Part shown: positions 36,793-45,413 of the stretch, one piece after another
Layout: every line of letters starts with the position of its first letter
Numbering within the stretch: the stretch's first letter is position 1
Assembly (NCBI GenBank): GCA_963717475.1
Contig: OY970337.1
Coordinates: 1,612,001-1,676,000, forward strand
Reading direction: 5' to 3'
DNA from: AC-32 sp963717475
Lineage (GTDB): Bacteria; Actinomycetota; Thermoleophilia; Gaiellales; Gaiellaceae
Length of the DNA: 64,000 nucleotides
Translations under genes and position numbers: made by a program
The notes under the pieces: generated by a model
Told to the model about the DNA's origin: nothing
Database searches by the model: none
The model's input: the letters and a program-made list of their open reading frames with translations, nothing else

Positions 36793-37749
36793 CTACGACT
36801 CGGCCACCGGCTCGAGCTGCGCCACCTCGACGCCGGAGACGAGACGGCCCGCCTCGCGCTCCTCGAACCGGCCCGCGCCGAGCTCGAGCGTGGACGCCGC
36901 GCCGGCCGCGACGGCGAACCGGAGCGCCTCCTCGTCGGAGCGCTGCTCGAGGCGCGCCGCGATGAAGCCGGCGAGCAGGACGTCGCCCGAGCCGACCGCC
37001 GAGACCGGGTCGATGCGCGGCGCCAGCACGCGGTAGCGGCGCGGCTCGCGCTCGGCGCGGAGCAGCGCCCAGCAGCCGGACTCGCGCGTGATCAGCACGT
37101 TGCGCGCGCCGACCTCCGCGATCGCCTCGAGCCCGGCGAGGAAGTCGTCGTCGTCGTGGAACTCCTGGCCGACGAGCGCTTCGGCCTCGCGCTCGTTCGG
37201 CGAGACGAGGAAGGGCTCGGCCTGCGCGCCCAGGCGCAGCGCCTCGCCCGCGGAATCCAGCACGGTCAGCACGCCGCGCCGGTTGAGCTCGCGGATCGCC
37301 TCCGCGTAGAAGCCGTCCTCGATCCCGCGCGGCAGCGAGCCGGCGAAGATCACGTAGTCGGCCCCGCGCGAGAGGTAGATGAGCTTCTCGAGGAGCATCT
37401 CCAGCTCGTGCGGCTGAACGCGGGGGCCCCACTCGTTCACCTCGGTGTAGGTGCCTCCGGCCGGGTCGACGATCGCGGTCGAGGTGCGCGAGTCGTCCTC
37501 GATCCGGACGAAGTCGTTCAGGATCGCCTCGGCGGTCAGGTCCTCGACGATGCGCGTGCCGTTGCCGCCGCCCGCGAGCCCGGTGGCGACGACGGGCACG
37601 CCGAGCCGTTTCAGGGCCCGCGCGATGTTGATCCCCTTGCCGCCGGCCAGCGTCATGCCCTCGCTCGCCCGGTGGCGCTGGCCGCGTTGGAAGTTCGGGA
37701 CGGTCAGCGTCCGGTCGATCGCCGCGTTCATCGTCACCGTGACGATCAT
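36793..37749 (-). CDS. PfkB-family sugar kinase (1-phosphofructokinase/tagatose-6-P kinase type)
   Basis: 318 residues from ATG at 37749. The N-terminal VTMNAAIDRTLTVPNF and GGKGINIARALKRLG, and the catalytic base loop PVSAVGSGDVLLAGF, mark the 1-phosphofructokinase branch of PfkB. It likely phosphorylates fructose-1-phosphate or a tagatose/other sugar phosphate; no PTS gene is nearby. It ends 34 bases before guaB3. Confidence 0.85.
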   Translation of the reverse strand: MIVTVTMNAAIDRTLTVPNFQRGQRHRASEGMTLAGGKGINIARALKRLGVPVVATGLAGGGNGTRIVEDLTAEAILNDFVRIEDDSRTSTAIVDPAGGTYTEVNEWGPRVQPHELEMLLEKLIYLSRGADYVIFAGSLPRGIEDGFYAEAIRELNRRGVLTVLDSAGEALRLGAQAEPFLVSPNEREAEALVGQEFHDDDDFLAGLEAIAEVGARNVLITRESGCWALLRAEREPRRYRVLAPRIDPVSAVGSGDVLLAGFIAARLEQRSDEEALRFAVAAGAASTLELGAGRFEEREAGRLVSGVEVAQLEPVAES

Positions 37750-37754
37750 GTGAG

Positions 37755-38891
37755 CTAAAACCACCCGCGCACGTGATGCAGGGTACGCCCCGCGTACCAC
37801 CCGGCGCGACCGGCGAGCCCCGGCCGGGTGACCGAGCGTGCGGCGACCAGCGGAACCACGCCGAGCAGGCGCCCCTCCTGGTAGATCCGGACCTGGCCGA
37901 GGGACTGTCCCCGGGACACGGGCAGACTGGCCGTGTCCCGGTAGACGAGCCGCCTGACGAGCGGACGGTCGACGCGCGCCACGAGCCGGAACGAGCGGGC
38001 GGCGACGAGCCCGACCGGGTGTCGGCCGTAGCCGAGCTTCGCCTCGGCGTACTGACGGCCGCGGACGACCGGACGCACCTGCGTGTAGTGCGCGAACCCC
38101 CAGTCGAGCAGCTTCGCAAGGTCGCGGTTCCGGGTCGAGCGGTCAGGGCTTCCGATCAGCGTTGCGTAGATCGAGACTCCTCCGCGGCGCGCGGCGGCGA
38201 CCTGGTTCCAGCCGGCCTCGGACGTGTGGCCCGTCTTCACGCCGAAGATCCCCGGGTAGCTGTAGAGCAGGTCGTTCCAGGTGTGCAGGACGCGGCCGCC
38301 TGGGAGCGTGGCCGCGCGCTGGCGCACGATCTGGCGGATCGCCGGCCGGTGCATCAGCAGCCGCGCGAGGAAGGTGACGTCTCGGGCGCTGGAGACGTGA
38401 CCGGCAGCGTCGAGGCCGTCGGGCCTGACGTAGTGCGATGAGCGGAGGCCCAGCCGCCGGGCACGGGCGTTCATCATCGCGACGAACCGCGTCTCGCTTC
38501 CATGGCCGACGTACGAGGCGAGCGCGTCGGCGGCGTCGTTCGCGCTCGCAACCAGCGCCCCGTCGAGCAACTGGCGCACGGTCAGCTTCTCTCCCGGGAC
38601 GAGCCCCGCGGACGACTCGCCGATGGCGGCCGCCTGGGGGCTGACGGTCACGACGTCGGTCAGCTTTGCGTGCTCGAGCGTGAGCAGCACGGTCATCAGC
38701 TTCGTGAGGCTGGCGATGGGAACGCGGCCCCGCGCATGGTGCGCGAGGAGGACCTCACCGGTCACGCCGTTCTCGACGAGCCACTCGCGGCCGCTCACCT
38801 GAGGCGGCGGCGGGCCGGCGGCAAGCGCGGGCCAAGCAAGGACTAGGGCGCCGAGCGCGAGCGCCGCGGCGGCAACGACAACTCCCCTCAC
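37755..38891 (-). CDS. D-alanyl-D-alanine carboxypeptidase (S11 family)
   Basis: 378 residues from GTG at 38891 with a signal peptide (VVVAAAALALGALVLAWPALA). The penicillin-binding motifs are complete: SLTK in PIASLTKLMT, SAN in VASANDAAD, and KTG in FGVKTGHTSEAG. It trims the terminal D-Ala of peptidoglycan outside the membrane. A C-terminal domain of about 110 residues follows the catalytic domain, as in DacB-type enzymes. Confidence 0.93.
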   Translation of the reverse strand: MRGVVVAAAALALGALVLAWPALAAGPPPPQVSGREWLVENGVTGEVLLAHHARGRVPIASLTKLMTVLLTLEHAKLTDVVTVSPQAAAIGESSAGLVPGEKLTVRQLLDGALVASANDAADALASYVGHGSETRFVAMMNARARRLGLRSSHYVRPDGLDAAGHVSSARDVTFLARLLMHRPAIRQIVRQRAATLPGGRVLHTWNDLLYSYPGIFGVKTGHTSEAGWNQVAAARRGGVSIYATLIGSPDRSTRNRDLAKLLDWGFAHYTQVRPVVRGRQYAEAKLGYGRHPVGLVAARSFRLVARVDRPLVRRLVYRDTASLPVSRGQSLGQVRIYQEGRLLGVVPLVAARSVTRPGLAGRAGWYAGRTLHHVRGWF

Positions 38892-38913
38892 GGGGCGACG
38901 ATCCTACTTGCCC

Positions 38914-39234
38914 TCAGCGGATTCGGATCCGCTGGCCGACCCGCAGCGCGTTCGGGTCGACGCGCGGGTTGAGCACGAGCAGCGCGTCGACGGTCGTGTG
39001 GTAGCGCAGCGCGACGTCCGACAGCGTCTGGCCCGCGCGCAGCTTGTAGAAGCGGCGCTGCCGGCGCGGAACCGGGCGCGCGTGCGTCGTGACCTTCGTC
39101 GCGGTCGTGCCGGTCACCGCCTTGGAATCCGTCCGCAGCCCGGAGCGGACGAGCAGGACGGCGATCGTGACCGCGAGCAGGAAGACGATCGGCGCTCCGT
39201 ACCGCTTTGCCTCGGCCCCCCAGCCGCGCGCCAC
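38914..39234 (-). CDS. Membrane-anchored LysM domain protein
   Basis: 106 residues from GTG at 39234, 3 bases after the pyrF stop. One membrane segment (PIVFLLAVTIAVLLVRSGL) is followed by a basic linker and a C-terminal LysM domain (FYKLRAGQTLSDVALRYHTTVDALLVLNP), which binds GlcNAc in peptidoglycan. It resembles small actinobacterial LysM proteins near cell-wall genes, and the adjacent D,D-carboxypeptidase gene fits this. Confidence 0.82.
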   Translation of the reverse strand: MARGWGAEAKRYGAPIVFLLAVTIAVLLVRSGLRTDSKAVTGTTATKVTTHARPVPRRQRRFYKLRAGQTLSDVALRYHTTVDALLVLNPRVDPNALRVGQRIRIR

Positions 39235-39236
39235 CG

Positions 39237-40154
39237 CTACCAGCCCGAGACGGCCCAGACCTCGCGACGGAGGCGGGCGGCTTCCAGTGCGGCGGCGGTG
39301 CGCCAGTCCTCGCCGCTGGAGCGGAAGGCGTAGAGGACGCTGCGCGATGCGCTCACGAGGGCGCTCGCCGGGCCGCTCGTGAATGCCCGCGCGAGGTCGG
39401 CCGGCGACCCACCCTGCGCCCCGACGCCGGGGAGCAGCATGATCGCCTGCGGCATCAGGCGCCTCGCCTCGCCGACGGCCCGCGGATGCGTCGCGCCGAC
39501 GACCGCGCCGACGCTGGAGAGGCCCCGGCCCCCGACGACCTCTTCGCCGAGCTCGTGGATCATGCGGGCCAGGTGGTGCCACAGCGGCCGGCCGTCCGAG
39601 AGCACGAGCCCCTGCACGTCGGCCCCGCCCTCGTTCGACGTGTTGAGGACGCAGAAGATGCCGGCCCCGTGCCGTCGGCTCGCCGCGAGGTACGGATCGA
39701 GGGAGTCGCGCCCGAGGTACACGTTGACCGTCATGGCGTCCGCCACCGGCGGCTCGTCGCCGCGCGCTTCCAGGTAGGCCGCGGCGTAGGCGCGCGAGGT
39801 CGAGCCGATGTCGCCGCGCTTCCCGTCCGCGAGTACCAGCAGCCCAGCAGAGCGTGCGTAGGCGCAGGCGTCCTCGAAGGCGCGCATCCCGTCGGAGCCG
39901 AGCGCCTCGAAGAACGCGAGCTGCGGCTTGACTGCGACGACGTGCGGCGCGACCGAGTCGACGATTCCGCGGCAGAAGCGCGCGCAGCCCTCGGCCGCGC
40001 CCGCCCGGTCGAAGTCCGGGTCTCCGACGAGCTCGACGGGCAGCAGGTCGGGACGCGGATCGAGGCCGACGACGAGCTGGGAGCGCTTCCGCTCGACCGC
40101 CTCGGCGAGCCGGTCGGCGAAAAGCGAGGTGGCCAGGGCCGGCTCTGCACTCAC
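39237..40154 (-). CDS. pyrF: Orotidine-5'-phosphate decarboxylase
   Basis: 305 residues from GTG at 40154. The catalytic motif VLADGKRGDIGSTSRAYA is intact; VVGLDPRPD lies at the N-terminus and VGAVVGATHP near the C-terminal phosphate site. The length matches the longer type-2 (PyrF mycobacterial) enzymes. It makes UMP from OMP; pyrE is 470 bases upstream past HU. Confidence 0.94.
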   Translation of the reverse strand: MSAEPALATSLFADRLAEAVERKRSQLVVGLDPRPDLLPVELVGDPDFDRAGAAEGCARFCRGIVDSVAPHVVAVKPQLAFFEALGSDGMRAFEDACAYARSAGLLVLADGKRGDIGSTSRAYAAAYLEARGDEPPVADAMTVNVYLGRDSLDPYLAASRRHGAGIFCVLNTSNEGGADVQGLVLSDGRPLWHHLARMIHELGEEVVGGRGLSSVGAVVGATHPRAVGEARRLMPQAIMLLPGVGAQGGSPADLARAFTSGPASALVSASRSVLYAFRSSGEDWRTAAALEAARLRREVWAVSGW

Positions 40155-40188
40155 GTCGTACAGACGTTAGCGCGACCTGCGGAAAGCA

Positions 40189-40213
40189 GGAGGGCCGCTG
40201 GTAGCGGCCCTCC
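40189..40213. terminator. Terminator hairpin between HU and pyrF
   Basis: Eleven-pair stem GGAGGGCCGCT/AGCGGCCCTCC with a three-base loop. It sits 29 bases beyond the HU stop (minus strand) and would end the HU transcript ahead of pyrF. Confidence 0.75.
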
Positions 40214-40242
40214 CGGCAAACCTGAGCTGAGCTCGCGCGGCG

Positions 40243-40542
40243 CTAGAAGCCGCCGCTGCCGCCGCCGCTCTTGACGGCCTGCTTCAGCGTGCTGCCCGCA
40301 GAGAACTTCGGCACCGTCGCCGCAGGGATCGTCACCTTCTGGCTCGGGTTGCGCGGATTGACGCCCTGCCGCTCCTTTCGGTGCTGGGTCGAGAACTTCC
40401 CGAAGCCGGTGAAGTTGATCTCGCCGCCGCTGGTGAGGACATCGCTGATCGAGTCCAGAACTGCGTCGAGGGCATCCGCGGCCTCCCGCCTCGACATGTT
40501 CCCCTTCGATGCCACGCGATCCACGAACTCTTGTTTCGTCAC
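40243..40542 (-). CDS. hup: HU family DNA-binding protein
   Basis: 99 residues from GTG at 40542, chosen because AGGAGAGG lies at the right distance and the family's usual N-terminus follows (TKQEFVDRVASKGNMSRREA). The DNA-binding arm region GFGKFSTQHRKERQGVNPRNPSQKVTIP is clear. A short Gly/Ser tail (SGGGSGGF) ends it, without the long Lys/Ala tail of mycobacterial HupB. HU bends and compacts DNA. Confidence 0.95.
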   Translation of the reverse strand: MTKQEFVDRVASKGNMSRREAADALDAVLDSISDVLTSGGEINFTGFGKFSTQHRKERQGVNPRNPSQKVTIPAATVPKFSAGSTLKQAVKSGGGSGGF

Positions 40543-40601
40543 GTCCGCTCCTCTCCTAGCTTCCCGGTTGCTTGTCAACCTGCTTGTTCAACCGATGCAG
40601 G

Positions 40602-40630
40602 ACCCTAACACGTGTATTCATTCGGCTCAA
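40602..40630 (-). promoter_or_regulatory. Predicted sigma-70-type promoter of hup
   Basis: On the minus strand, -35 TTGAGC (40630-40625) and -10 TAGGGT (40607-40602) are 17 bases apart. The start would lie about 50 bases before GTG 40542, giving a leader with a ribosome site. The box overlaps the end of pyrE. Confidence 0.55.
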
Positions 40631-41184
40631 CCATGCGGGTTTGCGGCACTTTTTCCTGCTTCCGCAAGGTCGGAAACTCGAAACAACGGCACGAGCCGTA
40701 CGCCAAGCCGCGCCAGGGCGTCGCTTCCGCCTTCCTCGCGGTCGACCACGCAGACAGCATGACGGACGGTCAGGTCGGCATCGCGCAGTGCCTCGACTGC
40801 ACCTGCGGCAGCCCCGCCCGAAGTGACGACGTCTTCGACGAGGCAGACGAGCTCGCCCGCCTCGGAGACGCCCTCGAGCCGGTTGTCGGTCCCGTAGCCC
40901 TTCGGCTCCTTGCGGACGATCAGAAACGGCAGTCCGGACGCGAGCGAGGCTGAGGCCGCAAGCGCGACCGCGCCCAGCTCGGGCCCGGCGAGACGCACGG
41001 CCTCGGGCTCCGCGTCGCGAACCGCGTCCGCGAGCGCCTCTCCGAGCGGCGCCAGCAGCTCGGGCCTCGTCTCGAAGCGGTACTTGTCGAGGTAGTACGA
41101 CGAGCGCCGGCCCGAGCGCAGGACGAAATCGCCCTCGAGGTAGGCGTGCTCGCGCAGCGCCGCCGCCAGCTCGGCGCGCTCCAC
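40627..41184 (-). CDS. pyrE: Orotate phosphoribosyltransferase
   Basis: 185 residues from GTG at 41184. FVLRSGRRSSYYLDKYRF and the PRPP loop CLVEDVVTSGGAAAGAVEAL are family signatures. It joins orotate to PRPP in pyrimidine synthesis. The start overlaps the stop of the small membrane gene by 1 base. Confidence 0.93.
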   Translation of the reverse strand: MERAELAAALREHAYLEGDFVLRSGRRSSYYLDKYRFETRPELLAPLGEALADAVRDAEPEAVRLAGPELGAVALAASASLASGLPFLIVRKEPKGYGTDNRLEGVSEAGELVCLVEDVVTSGGAAAGAVEALRDADLTVRHAVCVVDREEGGSDALARLGVRLVPLFRVSDLAEAGKSAANPHG

Positions 41185-41375
41185 TATCGGGCTGTCGCGA
41201 GGAGCTCGCGGGCCGGCGAGAGCAGCTGCTCGTCGTCGAGCGAGAGCATCGTCCCGTCGGCGAAGTAGAGCTCGGCGCGCTCCCGGCTGTGCGCTGCGCG
41301 GCGCCGGAAGATGACCGCCGCGACCGCCGAGGCGACCGCCAGCAGGAAGCCCGTCAGGAAGCTACGAGCTTTCAT
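41184..41375 (-). CDS. Small single-pass membrane protein
   Basis: 63 residues: an N-terminal membrane segment (FLTGFLLAVASAVAAVIF), an Arg-rich junction, then a short cytoplasmic tail with LYFADGTMLSLDDEQLLSPARELL. It lies between the roadblock gene and pyrE with overlaps on both sides, so it is co-expressed. No function known; it might anchor the roadblock protein. Confidence 0.6.
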   Translation of the reverse strand: MKARSFLTGFLLAVASAVAAVIFRRRAAHSRERAELYFADGTMLSLDDEQLLSPARELLATAR

Positions 41376-41766
41376 CCGGCTTCTTCCGCGGACGCGGCTT
41401 GCGCTTGGGCTTCGGCTTCGCTTCCGCTTCGCCGAGGGTGCGCAGGCAGCTCTTGAGGTCGTAGAAGACGAGCCCGACGGTCGGCTCGGCCCGCGTCGTC
41501 GCCGTGATCACGCGGTCAGCGTCTGCGACGAGGAACACGCTCCCGCCGCGAAGGGCGACGTCGAGCTGCACGAGCTCCGCGCCGTCGGCCTCCGCCTTGT
41601 GTCCCTCGGCCGCGTGCAGCAGCTCGAGGGCGGAGCCGGCGAGCCGCCCGGCCCGTTCATCGTCGAGCGTCGAGGCGACGACCGTGCCCTCGCGATCGAG
41701 CACGACAGCCGCCTCGATCTGGGTCGAGATCTCGGTCAGGTCCTTGAGCGCCTCGGCCGTGGCCAT
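41362..41766 (-). CDS. Roadblock/LC7 domain protein
   Basis: 134 residues from ATG at 41766. Residues about 10-105 form a roadblock/LC7 fold (QIEAAVVLDREGTVVAST, LVQLDVALRGGSVFLVADADRVITATT). The tail is a run of Lys/Pro/Arg. Bacterial roadblock proteins regulate small GTPases of the MglA type, but no GTPase is in this window. It overlaps the small membrane protein gene by 14 bases. Confidence 0.8.
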   Translation of the reverse strand: MATAEALKDLTEISTQIEAAVVLDREGTVVASTLDDERAGRLAGSALELLHAAEGHKAEADGAELVQLDVALRGGSVFLVADADRVITATTRAEPTVGLVFYDLKSCLRTLGEAEAKPKPKRKPRPRKKPDESS

Positions 41767-41789
41767 CGCGGTCTGACGGTACCACGCCC

Positions 41790-41795
41790 CATACT
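41790..41795 (+). promoter_or_regulatory. Leaderless -10 box (CATACT) for the BrkB gene
   Basis: CATACT ends 6 bases before ATG 41802 in a 35-base divergent gap, with no ribosome site. Confidence 0.35.
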
Positions 41796-41801
41796 CAGGC
41801 C

Positions 41802-42626
41802 ATGCGGTGGCTGCCGCAGCCTCTGGGGAAGTTCTTCGACGATCGCGGGCCTCACCTCGCCGCGATGATCGCGTACTTCGCGCTGCTCTCGTTCGTGCCC
41901 CTCCTGTTCCTGATGGTGTCGTTGCTCGGGCTCTCCGGGCGGCCGGACGAGGCGAGCTTCCTCGTCCACGAGCTGAAGCGCGCGTTCCCGAACAGCTCCG
42001 TCGCGAGCATCGTGCACGCCGTCGACGCGATCCGACAGCACGCGACCACGCTCGGGATCGTCGGCGGCGCTGCGCTCATCTGGGCTTCGCTCTCGCTCTT
42101 CAGCGTGCTCGAGTCGGCCATGAACATCGTCTACGGACAGCCGAACCGCTCCTTCCTGCGCGGAAAGCTGCTTGCGGTCGCGCTGATGGTGCTCTCGCTC
42201 GTGACGCTCTTCGTCGGCCTGCTGGTCGGCTCGTTCGGCTTCGACCTGGTCAAGCGCTACGCGAGTTGGCTGGCCGGCGATGCGTACGTCGCCTACGGCG
42301 TCTCGGTCGCTGTCTCGCTCATCGCGGTCTTCCTCTTCCTCGTCGCCGTCTACTACTTCCTGACGAACGTCGAGCACACGCTCACGGACGTGCTGCCGGG
42401 CGCGGTGTTCTCCGCGGTCGCGCTCGAGGCGAGCTTCCAGGTGCTGCCGCTCTACGTGCGGTTCTCGGGGAACGTCGTCGCCCTGAAGGTGTTCGGCGGG
42501 CCCGCGCTCCTGCTCGTCTGGATGTACTTCATGGCGAACGTGCTGGTCTTCGGCGCCGAGGTGAACTGGTGGCTGGCCAACCGCAAGAAGCGCGACGCCG
42601 AGGAGACCGCCGCGGGCCTCGCCTAG
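41802..42626 (+). CDS. YihY/BrkB family inner-membrane protein
   Basis: 274 residues with about six membrane segments. The first lies in HLAAMIAYFALLSFVPLLFLMVSLLG, and the family pattern GGAALIWASLSLFSVLESAMNIVYG is present. The family was once called ribonuclease BN in error; its real role, perhaps in envelope transport, is uncertain. It converges on rdgB with a 4-base overlap. Confidence 0.85.
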   Translation: MRWLPQPLGKFFDDRGPHLAAMIAYFALLSFVPLLFLMVSLLGLSGRPDEASFLVHELKRAFPNSSVASIVHAVDAIRQHATTLGIVGGAALIWASLSLFSVLESAMNIVYGQPNRSFLRGKLLAVALMVLSLVTLFVGLLVGSFGFDLVKRYASWLAGDAYVAYGVSVAVSLIAVFLFLVAVYYFLTNVEHTLTDVLPGAVFSAVALEASFQVLPLYVRFSGNVVALKVFGGPALLLVWMYFMANVLVFGAEVNWWLANRKKRDAEETAAGLA

Positions 42627-43186
42627 CTGGGTGGTTTATCGCCGTCGATCCGGGCTACGAGGGCTTTCGCGGCCCGGGCTCGGTGCGAGTTCTCCGCCTT
42701 CCACGCGTTGCCGATCTCGGCCACGGTCTTCTCCTCGCCGTCCGGGACGAAGACCGGGTCGTAGCCGAAGCCTTCGGTGCCGCGCGGCTCGACCGAGATC
42801 CGCCCGTCGAGCGTCCCCGTGCCGCGGAGCTCGCGCCCGTCCGGGCCGATCAGCACGAGCTCGCAGACGTAGCGCGCGCGCCGGTCCTGCTCGTCGCCGA
42901 GCTCCCGCAGTAGCCGCTCGATCGCAGGCAGACCCTCCGGCGCGTAGCGGGCCGAGCGGATCCCGGGCGCGCCGCCGAGCGCGGCGACCTCGAGACCGGA
43001 GTCCTCGCCGAGCAGCCACGCGCGCGGCTCGAGCTCGTGCCCGTACACGGCCTTCGCCCGCGCGTTCTCGTAGTAGCTGTCACTGCCTTCTTCCGGATAC
43101 CCGTCAGCCTCGAGCGGCTCGAGCTCCCAGGGAAGGAGGGCGCTCAGCTCGCGCAGCTTGTTCTGGTTGCGGGAGCAGAGGATCAG
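42623..43186 (-). CDS. rdgB: Non-canonical purine NTP pyrophosphatase (RdgB/HAM1)
   Basis: 187 residues if it starts at CTG 43186, which overlaps the mgtC stop as CTGA; there is no ATG or GTG nearby in this frame. LILCSRNQNKLREL is the family's usual first strand, and SYYENARAKAVY, LGEDSGLEVAALGGAPGIRSARY and GTEGFGYDPVFVPDG are clear. It hydrolyses ITP, dITP and XTP to keep them out of nucleic acids. Confidence 0.9.
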   Translation of the reverse strand: MILCSRNQNKLRELSALLPWELEPLEADGYPEEGSDSYYENARAKAVYGHELEPRAWLLGEDSGLEVAALGGAPGIRSARYAPEGLPAIERLLRELGDEQDRRARYVCELVLIGPDGRELRGTGTLDGRISVEPRGTEGFGYDPVFVPDGEEKTVAEIGNAWKAENSHRARAAKALVARIDGDKPPS

Positions 43187-43884
43187 TCGGTCCAGCGGAT
43201 CTCCAGCACGTGCTCGAGATCGGAGAGCTGCGCGACGATCTTGGGCGCGTCGGCCTGCGGCGGGAGCGTCACGTCCAGGATCACGCTGCGCCGGTCGGCC
43301 TCGTGGCTGATCTCGAGCGACTGCAGGCGCGCGCCGACGTGCTCGAGCGCGTCGATCAGCGGCGCCGGGCTTTCCCCGGCCGGGAGCTGGGCCAGGAGCC
43401 GGTTCGTCTCCGGCCGGAACCGGGTCGTCGCCTTGAACGCGAGGATCCGCAGCGGCCAGAGCGAGACCAGCACGAGCGCAGTCGTGATCACGGCCGCCGA
43501 GTAGTAGCCCGCCCCCGTCGTCAGCCCGATCGCGGCGACGACCCAGAGCGTCGCGGCGGTCGTCAGGCCGCGCACCGAGAGGCCCTGGCGGATGATGGCG
43601 CCCGCGCCGAGGAAGCCGATCCCGGTGACGATCTGCGCCGCGATCCGGGTCGGGTCGGTCCGCACGAGTGCGCCGCCTTCTACGAGGAAGTCGCGGAAGC
43701 CGTACGCCGAGGCGATCGTGAACAGCGCCGAGCCGAGCGAGACGAGCAGGTGCGTCCGCAAGCCGGCCTCGCGCTCTCGCAGCTCCCGTTCGAGCCCGAC
43801 CGCGGCGCCGAGCGCCGCAGCCAGCGCCAGCCGCAGCAGCGCCTCCTGCCACGAGAGCGACGGGACGCTAGCCGCCAGCAGCAT
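43183..43884 (-). CDS. MgtC/SapB family membrane protein
   Basis: 233 residues from ATG at 43884. The membrane part has the family motif LGAAVGLERELREREAGLRTHLLVSLGSA and GIGFLGAGAIIRQGLSVRGLTTAATLW. The C-terminal ACT-like cytosolic domain follows. MgtC proteins affect Mg2+ and ATP-synthase-linked homeostasis; role here is unknown. It overlaps rph by 17 bases. Confidence 0.88.
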   Translation of the reverse strand: MLLAASVPSLSWQEALLRLALAAALGAAVGLERELREREAGLRTHLLVSLGSALFTIASAYGFRDFLVEGGALVRTDPTRIAAQIVTGIGFLGAGAIIRQGLSVRGLTTAATLWVVAAIGLTTGAGYYSAAVITTALVLVSLWPLRILAFKATTRFRPETNRLLAQLPAGESPAPLIDALEHVGARLQSLEISHEADRRSVILDVTLPPQADAPKIVAQLSDLEHVLEIRWTD

Positions 43885-44575
43885 CCAACGCGTCCTTCTG
43901 CGCCTCCCCGATCCGCGCGATCCCGGCAGCGGCGAGGTCGAGCAGCGCGTCGAGCCCGTCTCTGTCGAACGGCGCACGCTCGGCGGTCGCCTGCACCTCG
44001 ACGAGCCTGCCCTCGCCGGTCATGACGACGTTGAGGTCGACCTCCGCGCTCGAGTCCTCCACGTAGTCGAGGTCGAGCAGGCGCTCGCCGTCGACGATCC
44101 CGAGCGACACCGCCGCGACCGAGTCGGTCAGCACGCGGCTCAGCCCGGCGCGGCCGAGCGCGCGGGCGGCGGCCACGTACGCGCCGGAGATCGCCGCGCA
44201 GCGCGTGCCGCCGTCGGCCTGGAGGACGTCGCAGTCGAGCCAGAGCGTCCGCTCGCCGAGCGCCTCGAAGTCCGTGACCGCGCGGATCGCGCGGCCGATC
44301 AGGCGCTGGATCTCGACGGTGCGGCCCTTCTGCTTGCCGGCGCTCGCCTCGCGCTGGGTCCGCTCGCCGGTCGACGCGGGCAGCATCGAGTACTCGGCGG
44401 TGAGCCAGCCGCGGCCGGAGTCACGCAGCCAGCGCGGCACGCCCTCGTTCAGCGACGCCGTGCAGAGGACCCGCGTTTTGCCCTGCGAGTAGAGCACCGT
44501 GCCCATCGGCTGCTCGAGGTAATCGAGCTCCAGCGCGAGCGAGCGCAGCTCGTCGGGGCGCCTCCCTTCTCTCAC
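43868..44575 (-). CDS. rph: Ribonuclease PH
   Basis: 235 residues from GTG at 44575 (GTGA overlap with murI). Signature blocks include QGKTRVLCTASLNEGVPRWL, TAEYSMLPASTGERTQREA and DCDVLQADGGTRCAAISGAYVA. It trims tRNA 3' ends with phosphate. Confidence 0.95.
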   Translation of the reverse strand: MREGRRPDELRSLALELDYLEQPMGTVLYSQGKTRVLCTASLNEGVPRWLRDSGRGWLTAEYSMLPASTGERTQREASAGKQKGRTVEIQRLIGRAIRAVTDFEALGERTLWLDCDVLQADGGTRCAAISGAYVAAARALGRAGLSRVLTDSVAAVSLGIVDGERLLDLDYVEDSSAEVDLNVVMTGEGRLVEVQATAERAPFDRDGLDALLDLAAAGIARIGEAQKDALDAAGG

Positions 44576-45390
44576 GCCACAGCTTCCAGATCCGCGACTG
44601 CCACCTGCTCGATCTCGCCGAGCGGGAGCTGCAGGAAACGCTCGCCGAGCTCGCGGAACGCCGACGGCTCGCCGGTGGTGAGGAACCGGTACACGCCCTC
44701 GCGGTCCGGCTCGTTCTCGATGCCCTTGCGCGCCAGGGTCTCGGCAACCTCGCGCGCGGTCTCCTCGGCGGAGAAGACGAGCGTCACGTCGCGGCCGAAG
44801 ACGCGCTGGAAGATCGGCCGGATCAGCGGGTAGTGCGTGCAGCCGAGGATGACGGTGTCGACGCCGGCCTCCTTGAGCGGCGCGGCGTACTCGCGCACGG
44901 CCTCGGTCGTCTGCGCGGAGAAGGGGTCGTCGCTCTCGATCAGCGGGACGAGCCTGGGGCAGGCGACCGGGATCAGCTCCGCGCCGGCGTCGAGGTCGTG
45001 GACGAGCCTCGCATAGCGGCCGGCCTCGACCGTCGCCTGCGTTGCGAGCAGGCCGATCTTGCGGTTGCGCGTCGCCTGCACCGCCGCGTGCGCCTCGGGC
45101 GTGATCACGCCGACGACGGGCACCTGCAACTCCTCCTGCAGCTTCGGGAGCGCGGCCGAGGTGGCCGCGTTGCACGCGACGAGGACGAGCTTCACGTCCT
45201 GCGCCTCGAGGAACACCCCGATCTCGTGCGCAAAGCGGCGGATCTCCTCGAGTGGCCGCGGGCCGTACGGCAGCCGCGCGTGATCGCCCAGGTACGTGAA
45301 GTCCTCGTGGGGCATGGTGACGAGGCACTCGTGCAGGACGGTCAGCCCGCCCACGCCCGAGTCGAAGACGCCGACGGGCCGCGGATCCAT
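44572..45390 (-). CDS. murI: Glutamate racemase
   Basis: 272 residues from ATG at 45390. DSGVGGLTVLHE, the catalytic Cys in LVACNAATSAALPKL and the second Cys in ILGCTHYPLIRP are complete. It makes D-glutamate for peptidoglycan. It heads a minus-strand run murI-rph-mgtC-rdgB joined by short overlaps. Confidence 0.95.
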   Translation of the reverse strand: MDPRPVGVFDSGVGGLTVLHECLVTMPHEDFTYLGDHARLPYGPRPLEEIRRFAHEIGVFLEAQDVKLVLVACNAATSAALPKLQEELQVPVVGVITPEAHAAVQATRNRKIGLLATQATVEAGRYARLVHDLDAGAELIPVACPRLVPLIESDDPFSAQTTEAVREYAAPLKEAGVDTVILGCTHYPLIRPIFQRVFGRDVTLVFSAEETAREVAETLARKGIENEPDREGVYRFLTTGEPSAFRELGERFLQLPLGEIEQVAVADLEAVA

Positions 45391-45397
45391 TCCCGCG

Positions 45398-45403
45398 ATT
45401 CTA
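45398..45403 (-). promoter_or_regulatory. Leaderless -10 box (TAGAAT) for murI
   Basis: On the minus strand TAGAAT lies 7 bases before the murI ATG. The divergent hydrolase gene has its own TACCCT box only 4 bases away, so two start sites share a 29-base gap. Confidence 0.5.
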
Positions 45404-45407
45404 GGAG

Positions 45408-45413
45408 TACCCT
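45408..45413 (+). promoter_or_regulatory. Leaderless -10 box (TACCCT) for the hydrolase gene
   Basis: TACCCT ends 6 bases before GTG 45420, back to back with the murI box. Confidence 0.4.
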
